64,000 nucleotides of DNA from Pyrobaculum sp. 3827-6 (lineage in GTDB: Archaea > Thermoproteota > Thermoprotei > Thermoproteales > Thermoproteaceae). The notes under the pieces were generated by a model. It saw only the letters and a program-made list of their open reading frames with translations, did not search any database and was not told the origin of the DNA. The translations under genes and the position numbers were made by a program. Each line of letters starts with the position of its first letter. Within the stretch, counting starts at the first letter, position 1. Where the stretch lies: positions 1,054,001 through 1,118,000 of the forward strand of contig NZ_JAOTQN010000001.1 in the NCBI RefSeq assembly GCF_025641885.1, written 5' to 3'. This document shows positions 35,560 through 43,009 of the stretch, piece by piece.

Positions 35560-36050
35560 GGCTGGGCAACCCCCTCTACGGCGACGACGGCTTCGGCTCC
35601 TGCCTGGCCCAATACCTCTCTCTTTTCAACCCCTTTGTCCTAGACGGAGACGCCCATGGGATAGGCATCCTTGGCAACCTCACTGACTACGACATCCTCA
35701 TCTTTGTAGACGTAGACGCGCGTCTCCCCCCGGGGGTCGTGGCTGTGGAGAGGATAGAGGGCTCCCTCACCGTTGACCAGACCCGCCTCGTAGACGCCCA
35801 CAGGACGCCCCCCTCACTGCTGGTGGGCTATATGAGGGCCATGGGGCTGAACCCAAAGGCCTTTTTAATAGCCGTGGGGCCCCGGAGCTTCGAGCCGCTT
35901 TCCATGGCGTCGCCGGAGGTGCTCAAGGCGGCGCCGGCGGTGGTTGAGGCGCTTAGGGAGAAGTTGAAGGAGTTCGGCTACGAGCTGAGGGCCGAGGGCG
36001 ATGTAGTTAAATACGTGGAGGATTGCTATAGACGTGTCCTCCGTACGTGA
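35538..36050 (+). CDS. hydrogenase maturation protease (HynD/HyaD family, M52)
   Basis: This 170-residue endopeptidase cleaves the C-terminal tail of the large subunit. It has VVGLGNPLYGDDGFGSCLA at the N-terminus (GNxLxxDDGxG motif), VDVDARLPPGVVAVERI, and the HRTPPSLLVGYMRAMG histidine segment; the Asp in the first motif, a second Asp and this His ligate the recognition nickel. Its 22-base overlap with the large-subunit gene implies coupled synthesis. It is the more canonical of two M52-like proteins in the window. Confidence 0.92.
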   Translation: MERLLVVGLGNPLYGDDGFGSCLAQYLSLFNPFVLDGDAHGIGILGNLTDYDILIFVDVDARLPPGVVAVERIEGSLTVDQTRLVDAHRTPPSLLVGYMRAMGLNPKAFLIAVGPRSFEPLSMASPEVLKAAPAVVEALREKLKEFGYELRAEGDVVKYVEDCYRRVLRT

Positions 36051-36240
36051 ACTCGTGGAGTTTTTAAAGGCCTTGGAGGAGTTAAAAAAGAGCGTAGTTA
36101 AGCCAATTGAAGAAGAGCTCCAGAAGGCGGTGCAGGATATCCTCTACAAATGGGTCACTGACCTTGGTAGCGCCCGGGAGCTGGCTCCCGCTGACGTGAA
36201 AGAACTCATGGAAAAAGTAAAGAGGCAACTGGGGCTATGA
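36034..36240 (+). CDS. small helical protein in hydrogenase operon
   Basis: This 68-residue, highly charged helical protein (LVEFLKALEELKKSVVKPIEEELQ) starts at GTG. It overlaps the protease gene by 17 bases and the next gene by 4. No family is recognised. Tight coupling suggests a hydrogenase-specific assembly factor. The short length makes this the least certain gene of the operon. Confidence 0.6.
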   Translation: MSSVRELVEFLKALEELKKSVVKPIEEELQKAVQDILYKWVTDLGSARELAPADVKELMEKVKRQLGL

Positions 36241-36833
36241 TATACGGCGTCTCGTACCTATTCTGGGCTATATACGGCACCTCTTTTGACTTGCCTGCGG
36301 TGCTGGCGAGGCTCGTCGGGCTAGGGTACGAGGTGGGCCGCGCCACTTATAGGGAGGGCTTTATCCACCTGGAGCCCCTACCCGGCGGCTACGCGGCGAA
36401 GCGGGTGTACGAAGACGGGACGGTGTACGTCCTGGCTGATCTGCAGAAAGGCGCCGTGGGCGTGTACGCCGACATATACCCCGTCTTCACAAGGGGGCTG
36501 GCGGAACTGACGCGGGCTCTAAACGAGGCCCAGCTCCCCGAGCCGGCGAGGACGGAGTTCGCGGTGGCCTTCGGCCACAGGGGGAGGGACTGCAGATCCG
36601 AGAAGGTGAAGCTCGCAGACGTGGAGTTCGTCAAAAGCGGATTTGTGCTCATACACGGCGAGCCCCAGGAGGGGGAGGGGATACAGATCGCCCTCACCCC
36701 AGTAGACGGATCCCGCTACATCGGCTACATAGCCATCCGCGGCAGGTGGCAATTCACCATACCCCACATATACAGAATAAACGACTTAATCAACGCCGCC
36801 GTGAACTACCTCAACTGCTCACAGCCCCAGTAA
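36237..36833 (+). CDS. unknown protein at the end of the hydrogenase operon
   Basis: This 198-residue protein without membrane segments begins MIYGVSYLFWAIYGTSFDL. It has two separated cysteines (GRDCRSEK and LNCSQPQ). Alternating strands and GRWQFTIPHIY suggest an alpha/beta fold. I do not recognise a family. Its ATG overlaps the upstream stop, placing it in the hydrogenase operon, and it may act in maturation. Its last 15 bases overlap the convergent PaREP1 gene. Confidence 0.7.
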   Translation: MIYGVSYLFWAIYGTSFDLPAVLARLVGLGYEVGRATYREGFIHLEPLPGGYAAKRVYEDGTVYVLADLQKGAVGVYADIYPVFTRGLAELTRALNEAQLPEPARTEFAVAFGHRGRDCRSEKVKLADVEFVKSGFVLIHGEPQEGEGIQIALTPVDGSRYIGYIAIRGRWQFTIPHIYRINDLINAAVNYLNCSQPQ

Positions 36834-37289
36834 ACCCCTCAGCTTCTCCACCAGCCTCAATACGGCTTCTCTGTGTAGTTCAAACCCCTCTCTTCTCATG
36901 AAGTTGTGGTTGTAGTTTGCGTGGAGGCCCTCGGCCATTCTAAACCCCACCACCAGCTCTCTGTCTCTCGTCTCTTCGTACAGCCTCTCTACCGCGACTG
37001 CGTAGTCCCGGTGGCTGTGGTGTTCCCAGCCCCTTTTCTCCGCTATGGCGTTTAGGAGGGCGGCGACGGCGCCCCAGTACTTCTCACCAGCCTGCACCAA
37101 GTCGCCCTTTTGATACAGCTCCTCAGCCTCCCTCAAATACTTCTCATGAAGCTTGAGGTAAGCCTCGACGCGCTGAGGCGGGTCCAGCCTAGCCGCCACC
37201 AGCTCAACGAGAAACTCCTCCACGTCGCGGCCTCCCGCCGCCTTTTTCACAATTTCCACCACCTCGCGGGAGATCTCCACATACGCCAT
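36819..37289 (-). CDS. PaREP1 family protein
   Basis: PaREP1 is a paralogous family first noted in Pyrobaculum aerophilum. Seen here are the N-terminal MAYVEISREVVEIV, KYLREAEELYQKGDLVQAGE, KYWGAVAALLNAIAEKRGWE, HHSHRDYAVAVERL and GLHANYNHNF blocks, which match the family pattern of two helical repeats resembling HEPN-type folds. The biochemical function is unknown. An upstream in-frame ATG at 37337 would add 16 residues, but family members normally begin at the equivalent of MAYV. It lies 97 bp from a 12-G tract. Confidence 0.8.
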   Translation of the reverse strand: MAYVEISREVVEIVKKAAGGRDVEEFLVELVAARLDPPQRVEAYLKLHEKYLREAEELYQKGDLVQAGEKYWGAVAALLNAIAEKRGWEHHSHRDYAVAVERLYEETRDRELVVGFRMAEGLHANYNHNFMRREGFELHREAVLRLVEKLRGLLGL

Positions 37290-37385
37290 TGGAAACGGGC
37301 TTAAATCTTTACCCCTGACAAACACTGGAGCGCTCATTGCCTTTCTACTTCTCCATCTGGCGCGGGGAAGGCTGTAGAGGCATCC

Positions 37386-37397
37386 GGGGGGGGGGGG
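37386..37397. repeat. 12-bp poly-G homopolymer
   Basis: Twelve consecutive G on the plus strand lie between two minus-strand PaREP genes, upstream of the gene at 36819-37289. Long G tracts are known to vary in length in Pyrobaculum, so this could be a phase-variable spacer. Confidence 0.9.
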
Positions 37398-37416
37398 CGT
37401 TGCAGGCCTTTAACGC

Positions 37417-37884
37417 CTATTTATACCGGCTTAAAAACTCCTTTACAATGTCGATTAATATCTGGATGTCTCTTTTAGCCGATTCCTCGTTGCGGTAGGG
37501 GCTTAAAACTCCCTCTCTATCCGGCCCGTTGTATTGGTGTATTTGGAGGGCTAGAGATGTGGCGAGAGTAGCCTCGCGGCCTAACAACTGCGAGAGCTCC
37601 TTCATCAAAGTGGTGGGGACTAAGGCGAGTATCCAATAGGCCTTTTTAACCCTCCTCCCCTCTCTAATCTCCACGGAACCTGGGTAGAGCCGCTCCAGCT
37701 CCGCCACCTTGTCGGCGAGCATGGCGCCCAGCAAGGCCTTCCAAGCCTGGAACGCCTTGCCGGCGGCGTTTCTAACAAGGTTTTGTCGGAGAAACCTCTC
37801 TGCCAGCTCAGCTTCGTATTCAGCCTCCAGCATCCGCGTCTTTTTATACTCCTCTAAATCAAGCCACGGCTTCGACAGCTCCAC
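37417..37884 (-). CDS. PaREP1/PaREP8-like helical protein
   Basis: This 155-residue, mostly helical protein starts at GTG: MELSKPWLDLEEYKKTRMLE, then ELAERFLRQNLVRNAAGKAF and QAWKALLGAMLADKVAELER. The second half contains KKAYWILALVPTTLMKELSQ. The architecture recalls PaREP8-type proteins of Pyrobaculum and, like PaREP1, HEPN-related bundles. No catalytic motif is apparent. The function is unknown. Confidence 0.65.
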   Translation of the reverse strand: MELSKPWLDLEEYKKTRMLEAEYEAELAERFLRQNLVRNAAGKAFQAWKALLGAMLADKVAELERLYPGSVEIREGRRVKKAYWILALVPTTLMKELSQLLGREATLATSLALQIHQYNGPDREGVLSPYRNEESAKRDIQILIDIVKEFLSRYK

Positions 37885-38353
37885 ACATAGTCATAAACCC
37901 TAGTTTAAAAGGCTAAACAAGGGCGCGAGATCGACGGCCTAAGGATAACTTGTCTGTTTCTATCCGCCGGGCTCCCTTGCACCACGCCACTGGTCACTGG
38001 GGCTACGCCGTAAAGAGCGTTGCTGAGGACCTGGCTGTCCACGCCGCGGTTAACCCTCTGAGCGCGTAGCCCAGCTCAAACTACCGTACCTGCCTCTACT
38101 TGGGTAAAGCGAAGTGGAGGATCTGGTGGTTCTCCGCGCCATCGGTGCCGTATGGCCACCCGACAATACGCTCCACACCTACGGCGTTTAGACGCAGTTG
38201 ACTGGCCGGGGGGTTCCAGCCGCTCCGCGACAAGCTTGAAATACCTCCAAGCTTCCGTTATCCGATACCTCAATTTCTGGGGGAGGACAGCCGCCACTCC
38301 GCGGGGTGTGGTTTTAAGTCCTTACCGGCTTAAATGTAGTCAATACATATCTT
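37885..38353. other. intergenic region with no intact gene
   Basis: This 470-bp stretch has short open pieces only (for example GHWGYAVKSVAEDLAVHAAV on the plus strand near 37990-38050), which look like decayed coding sequence of unknown origin. A TATA-like GCTTAAATG at 38328-38336 precedes the MNT gene. Confidence 0.4.
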
Positions 38354-38770
38354 GTGTTGTGTCTGTGCGTGGCGCGTCGTCTAGAGGGGGTGAGGTGGGG
38401 GGAGCTGGGGGCTCGGCTAGTTCTGCTGTTCGGCTCGGCGCTGAAGAGGGAGAACCCGCGGGACGTGGATTTGGTGGTCTTCGCCGACCCCGGCTCCGAC
38501 GGCGAGGAGGTCGCCTTGAGGGTTATGGAGGCTGTGGAGGAGGCGGCGGGCGCCGAGGCGGACGTCTACGTCGTCGACGACCCGGGCGACGTGAACTGCT
38601 TCCTGCTGTACGAGGCCTTGAGGACTGGGGTTTTGCTGTACCAAGATGAGGTGGGGCGGGAGATGCTGGTGAGGGCCGTGGGGATTTGCTACGACTTCTT
38701 CCTATCCCGGGAGAAGCTCGGCTACACAGAGACGTTGCTCAGCCGGTTTCTGGGCAACGCTCCACGATAG
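38354..38770 (+). CDS. MNT-type minimal nucleotidyltransferase (antitoxin-like)
   Basis: This 138-residue protein has the nucleotidyltransferase signature LLFGSALKRENPRDVDLVVF (GS...DxD, about residues 26-45) and a third acidic position in ADVYVVDD. Such proteins pair with HEPN toxins, which they can neutralise by AMPylation. The next gene is a HEPN protein, here frameshifted. It starts at a GTG about 22 bases after a TATA-like GCTTAAATG; a GTG at 38369 is an alternative start. Confidence 0.82.
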   Translation: MLCLCVARRLEGVRWGELGARLVLLFGSALKRENPRDVDLVVFADPGSDGEEVALRVMEAVEEAAGAEADVYVVDDPGDVNCFLLYEALRTGVLLYQDEVGREMLVRAVGICYDFFLSREKLGYTETLLSRFLGNAPR

Positions 38771-38783
38771 ACTCATCGAGGCT

Positions 38784-39160
38784 GTGGCGGCCCACGTCAA
38801 CTTGCTAGACGAGGCGGTTGATAGAGGAGTGGCCCTTGACGACGTCTTTGAGCTGTACGGCGTCCTCCACGCCCTGCAGATACACGCACAAGCCGCTATA
38901 GACTACCTCCTACACACCTGTTCTATTTTGGGGAGGCCTGTCGAGACGCCGTTGCGGTGCGTCGACGTGCTCCACAGAGAGGGCCTACTGAGGGGCAAGA
39001 CGCCCGTCTGATGAAAAAGATGATAAGGTTTAGAAACATAGTAGTGCATCAGTACGGAGCCATAGACGTGGAAAAGGTCGAGAAAATCCTGGCCTCACGC
39101 GGCTACCGAGAGGAGCTGAGAATACTCACCACGCTCCACACCAAGCTGAAGGAGAGGGGG
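38784..39160 (+). pseudogene. frameshifted HEPN-domain toxin-like gene
   Basis: The first frame (38784-39011) reads VAAHVNLLDEAVDRGVALDD and YGVLHALQIHAQAAIDYLLH. The continuation is in another frame as ARLMKKMIRFRNIVVHQYGA, which carries the HEPN Rx4-6H motif (RFRNIVVH). The shift lies near 38990-39011, close to a GGGG run. Without it the product would be a normal HEPN partner for the upstream MNT protein. The downstream part reads through into unrelated sequence to 39343. Confidence 0.75.
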
Positions 39161-39330
39161 CCGCAGATCCGTAGCGACGTCTGTGAGATGCTTGCAATGC
39201 GCCACACGGAGTCTGCAGAACGGCTACTTCTAGCCTATGTCTGCGTCCCGGGGGCCGCCTGTTTGTATATAAGCGTATTGGCTAATCTGGTTAACTTCAA
39301 TATTGAACTGTGGCACGCGCGTCTTCTTCC

Positions 39331-39616
39331 ATGGTTAGGGTGAGGGTTAAGTACGTCACCGGCGTGTTGAGAGAACACCACGACAAGATTCTAAAGGCTC
39401 TCCGGCTTCTGGAGAGGGTGTTGTCTAGCCCAGCCCCGACCCAGACGACGTTTTGAAGCTGGTGCAGTTTGCTCAGAAGTTTGTAGACGCGTGCCACCAC
39501 GGGGTGGAGGAGTACATCCTCTTCCAGGGGGCGAACCGCTCCGGCTTCCCCTTCACAGGCGGCCCCATCTACGTCATGGTGTCGGAACACGGCGTGGGGC
39601 GCTACCTGGCTCCTTG
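39331..39616 (+). pseudogene. broken hemerythrin-like (HHE) protein
   Basis: An ATG opens VTGVLREHHDKILKALRLLE, which stops after 41 codons. The sequence resumes in another frame as KLVQFAQKFVDACHHGVEEY followed by ILFQGANRSGFPF and VSEHGVGRYLA. The H, HxxxEE and EH positions match the di-iron ligands of HHE hemerythrin domains. It is then cut off by a TauE-like fragment. Confidence 0.7.
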
Positions 39617-39618
39617 CC

Positions 39619-39774
39619 TCGTGGGTCTACAGCCACGGCATCGAACACGTCATATACATAGTGTTTGGGGTGGTGCTCCTAGGCTCCATCTACACCCAGG
39701 TGGCGAGGGCGAGGTACGAACTCCCCGATCCGAAGCCGCCCGATAGGTGGACGACGTGGCTACGGCTTTGCCTA
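39619..39774 (+). pseudogene. internal fragment of a TauE/SafE permease
   Basis: About 50 codons (SWVYSHGIEHVIYIVFGVVL, LGSIYTQVARARYELPDPKP, PDRWTTWLRL) are closely similar to the middle of the intact permease at 40173-41033 (AWVYAHNLQHVIYVIFGIVL...). Neither end of the gene is present. It is fused at its left to hemerythrin sequence and at its right to an antisense HD-domain fragment. Confidence 0.85.
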
Positions 39775-40110
39775 TATCGTGGAGGTAGGCCCCCATCAGG
39801 ATCACCACGAGGGAGTCCTCCAGATCGCCGACACCGTTCTTAATCACGCTCGGCTTGAAGCCCCCGTAGAGGATCTTGTATGTCGCCACGGCGCTCCCCG
39901 CCACTATCCACGAGTGGACAGGCCCGTGGTCGTTTTAGTGAAGGCGCTTGACTGTGAAGACGTTAGACATCTCTAGGTACGCCTCTATCTCCTCGTCAGA
40001 TGTGAGGATGCCCCACGCCGTGGCCACCCTGTCGGACCTCGGCATGACCTCGTCTATGAGCTTGACCCCTACCTCTTAGAGAAGCTCTAGCGTCTCCACT
40101 TATGGACGTT
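39765..40110 (-). pseudogene. truncated HD-domain phosphohydrolase
   Basis: Read on the minus strand: VKLIDEVMPRSDRVATAWGI, LTSDEEIEAYLEMSNVFTVK, NDHGPVHSWIVAGSAVATYK, GAYLHDIGKA. This is an archaeal HD-superfamily N-terminus ending exactly after the HD dipeptide region, where it meets the TauE fragment. In-frame TAA codons occur after TLELL and after VKRLH. It is therefore dead and truncated. Confidence 0.75.
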
Positions 40111-40172
40111 GATTTAGTTATATAAATGCTCCCCTGTGAGCAAAGTTTTTATTTAGGGGAACTGGAAGGGCC

Positions 40173-41033
40173 GTGCTCGACGCCTTGCTACTCTTCCTCG
40201 TGCTGGCTCTGACCAGCATGGCGGCTGGCTTCATGGGCTCGTTGACGGGCCTAGGCGGCGCCACGTTCCTCGTGCCTATCTACGTGCTTTTTATAGGGAT
40301 ACCGATACAATACGCGGCTGGAGCCAGCTTGATCTCGACGATCGCCACGTCGAGCGGGGCCGGATCCGCCTACCTCCGCGATAGGGTGACCAACGTGAGG
40401 ATAGGCATGTCGCTGGAGATGGCGACCACCAGCGGCTCCATAGTGGGCTCTCTGACCGCCGCCTGGGTCTACGCCCACAACCTCCAACACGTTATCTACG
40501 TGATATTCGGCATAGTCCTCCTCGGCTCTATCTACACCCAGATAACCCGCTCCAAGCTCGAGCTTCCGAAGCCCAAGCCGCCCGACAGGTGGACCAAGTG
40601 GCTACAGCTATACGGCCGCTACTACGATCCGGTGCTGGGCAGGGAGGTACAATATCACGGGGTGAGGTGGTGGCTCGGCGAGCTGATAATGTTCGCCGCC
40701 GGCGTCATATCGGGGTTGCTGGGCATCGGTAGCGGGGCTCTCAAGGTGCTGGCCATGGACTGGGCCATGAACCTCCCCATGAAGGTCTCGACTACCACGA
40801 GCAACTTCATGATCGGCGTCACGGCGGCCACCGGTAGCTCCATCTACTGGTTCTTCGGCTACATCCAGCCATACTTCGCCGCCGCGACGGCCATAGGCGT
40901 CCTCGCCGGGTCTTTCCTAGGGAGCAAGGTGCTTCTGAAGCTCAGGAACGTGACCATACGCTATATCTTCATGGCGATACTGGCCATATTGGGCATCCAG
41001 ATGTTGTTAAGAGGGCTGGGCCTCTATCCGTGA
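40173..41033 (+). CDS. TauE/SafE family permease
   Basis: This 286-residue membrane protein has about eight helices. The family signature is seen in GFMGSLTGLGGATFLVPIYV (residues about 19-38) and in the internal repeat GVISGLLGIGSGALKVLAMD. The family exports or imports small anions such as sulfite, sulfoacetate or sulfonates; the substrate here is unknown. It starts at GTG with a TATA-like GTTTTTATTTAG about 23 bases upstream. It is followed immediately by a DUF1634 gene, the usual partner. A diverged fragment of a paralogue lies at 39619-39774. Confidence 0.88.
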   Translation: MLDALLLFLVLALTSMAAGFMGSLTGLGGATFLVPIYVLFIGIPIQYAAGASLISTIATSSGAGSAYLRDRVTNVRIGMSLEMATTSGSIVGSLTAAWVYAHNLQHVIYVIFGIVLLGSIYTQITRSKLELPKPKPPDRWTKWLQLYGRYYDPVLGREVQYHGVRWWLGELIMFAAGVISGLLGIGSGALKVLAMDWAMNLPMKVSTTTSNFMIGVTAATGSSIYWFFGYIQPYFAAATAIGVLAGSFLGSKVLLKLRNVTIRYIFMAILAILGIQMLLRGLGLYP

Positions 41034-41034
41034 T

Positions 41035-41412
41035 ATGGATCTCGAAGACGTGATTGGGTATACCTTGAGGATCGGCGTGATAATCAGCATAGTCCTGATA
41101 GCAACTGGCGTCGTCCTGCTGGTCGTGAAGCCACCTGCGCCGCACATACTGCAACAGCTGTCCAACCCGCGCTCTCTCATCAACACCTCGTCGATAAGCC
41201 CAACGCAAGTCCTCTCGGGGAGCGCCGCGCTCAACGGCCTCGACGTGATACTGCTGGGCTTAATCGTGTTGATTGCGACGCCCGTCTTGAGAGTCGTCAT
41301 GGGCCTTATACAGTTTGCGAAGGAGCGGAACTATATCTACGTAGCGATAACCACTATCGTCTTGTTTAATTTATTATTCGCTATATTTATAATCCCCATC
41401 CTCCTTAAATGA
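41035..41412 (+). CDS. DUF1634 membrane protein, partner of TauE/SafE permease
   Basis: This 125-residue protein has three membrane helices: TLRIGVIISIVLIATGVVLLV, GLDVILLGLIVLIATPVLRVV and YVAITTIVLFNLLFAIFIIP. The pattern, with LNGLDVILLGLIVLIATPVLR in the middle, is typical of DUF1634, which is regularly encoded next to TauE/SafE permeases. It lies 1 bp after the permease stop. The role is probably as an accessory transporter subunit. Confidence 0.85.
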   Translation: MDLEDVIGYTLRIGVIISIVLIATGVVLLVVKPPAPHILQQLSNPRSLINTSSISPTQVLSGSAALNGLDVILLGLIVLIATPVLRVVMGLIQFAKERNYIYVAITTIVLFNLLFAIFIIPILLK

Positions 41413-41429
41413 ATATTCTTTGAGGAAAA

Positions 41430-41860
41430 AACTCTATTAGGGAGGACGTCTACGTCGCGACCAAGGTGGGGGTACGACTTTTACTCGAGCCCGGAGAGGC
41501 CGGCCCGCCACCACGACGCCAAGTATCCAGAGCTCGCCTTAAGGAGATCCGCAGAGAGGCTGGGCAAGAGGCCCAATTTTGTCCAGCTCCACAACCCGCC
41601 TAGGGAGGAGGTGAAGAGGGCGGCGGCGCATTTCTTCAAGATGAGAGAGGTATGGGTCAGACACGTTGGCGCCGCGCTGGGGCCGGAGGTGCAGGTTCTA
41701 GATGAGAGGAGGGCTGCTCTTAAGGCTACCTACGACTCCATAATGTTCATCTTCAACATACTGGAGCAGGAGCCCGGGAAGATCTTAATAGAGGAGGGGC
41801 GGGGGAGGATGCTTCTGACACGAGTCCCCCGTGCCTTCTCCACAGCTCGACGAGTGTCCC
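41430..41860 (+). pseudogene. decayed aldo/keto reductase
   Basis: The plus strand reads EDVYVATKVG, then in shifted frames YDFYSSPERPARHHDAK, SAERLGKRPNFVQLHNPPRE, FFKMREVWVRHVGAALGPEV and IMFIFNILEQEPG. VATKVG-Y and FVQLHNPP are hallmarks of aldo/keto reductases. The N-terminal catalytic region is missing and several frameshifts are present. Confidence 0.65.
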
Positions 41861-41949
41861 CAGTTGTTGCTCCGGGAGCGGCTTACCGTCGCTGGCCTCG
41901 GCGTATTCTTCATGCTCCTCAACCGAAGTCCCCGTGACTAGGACGGACG

Positions 41950-42305
41950 TGACGAGAAACGAGAGGGCGAACTTGAGGCGTCTTGACCAGCGTCGTCGCG
42001 GGGCTGACCCTCCTCGCGGTTAAGCCCCCAGCCCCCACATACTCGACAAGCTCTCCACGCTTAGGTCGCCCCTCAACACCCCTGTGGTAGGCGCCCCACA
42101 GCTGATTAAAGGCGCAGAGGAGCTCAACGGCCTCGACATCATACTCCTCGGCCTGGTAGTCCTAATAGCAACCCCCGTGGCCATGGTATTCACAAACCTA
42201 TTCTACTTCATACACCAGCGCAACTACCTATACATAGCCATCACCCTAGTGATCCTAACTAACCTCACCATTGCCATCGTTGTACTGCCAAGCCTCATCA
42301 AGTAA
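41950..42305 (+). pseudogene. second DUF1634 gene, N-terminally decayed
   Basis: From 42084 the frame GAPQLIKGAEELNGLDIILL, GLVVLIATPVAMVFTNLFYF, IAITLVILTNLTIAIVVLPS is closely similar to the intact DUF1634 at 41035. Upstream, LLAVKPPAP and HILDKLSTLRSPLNTPVV can be read but in different frames, so a frameshift near 42030 breaks the gene. It was presumably once paired with the TauE copy now left as a fragment at 39619. Confidence 0.75.
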
Positions 42306-43009
42306 ACCACCCAAAGGGCCCCCACCACCTAGCACAGAGACAAGACAACCCCACCACCCCGCCAAAGCCCTTTACGCCACGCGGCCCCCCACACACCACA
42401 CACAGTCCACCCCTCTAAAATCACCACACTTACAACAACCTACAAAGCCAGCCACGGCGCACAACCTCCCAACATCCACCGCCAGACATACCCCCGATCC
42501 GGGTATCCGAAGAAAAGCCGAGAAGAGCGCTGAACCCAAGAAAAGAGAGGGAGCTAAGGACCCACCCCGCGCACTCCACACGGCCCCCTCCACACAAAGA
42601 GAGCGAGGCAATTCTACATTGAAGCCATTAACAACGCCAACATCCCAGAGCAACCCAAACAGCGCCACAGCCACCAGCCATCCCCACAAACAACACGCGG
42701 CAGAAGACGTCGATAAAAAGCATTTAAAAAACGTCGTGCAGAAGCCCCTTTGCCTATGTCAATATTTCAACTCCCCTCGGCGGATAGACAAATGTATAGG
42801 GGAGATCCAGTTTATAAAACGTCGTGCAGATCCGCGGCGCACGGCGCCGCCGAGCTGTTGCCACACGACATTCAGCTACCAGAAGCCGCTAGGCACGCTG
42901 ACACAACGTAGAAAGACAGCAAAAGACAAGCAAGAGCAACACAGCAATCCCTCCAATATTACACAAGAAAAACTTAAAAACCCACAAAAAACCATGACCA
43001 GAAACCCCA
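42306..43009 (+). other. CRISPR-proximal region with strong A/C strand bias (leader side)
   Basis: From about 42300 to 42720 the plus strand is very poor in T and G and rich in A and C, with no convincing gene on either strand. From 42720 a pair of similar elements appears: TTAAAAAACGTCGTGCAGA (42724-42742) and TTATAAAACGTCGTGCAGA (42812-42830). The last 100 bp before the first repeat are A-rich with CTTAAAAACCCAC near 42973, a plausible array promoter. This side is the leader because the repeat's ATTGAAAG end faces the spacers downstream. Confidence 0.6.

Noticed and set aside
42372-42689. Minus-strand hydrophobic open frame of 105 codons in the CRISPR-proximal region
   Set aside because: It is the complement of the A/C-biased tract, which yields Gly/Val/Cys-rich translation; no promoter or family pattern is seen.
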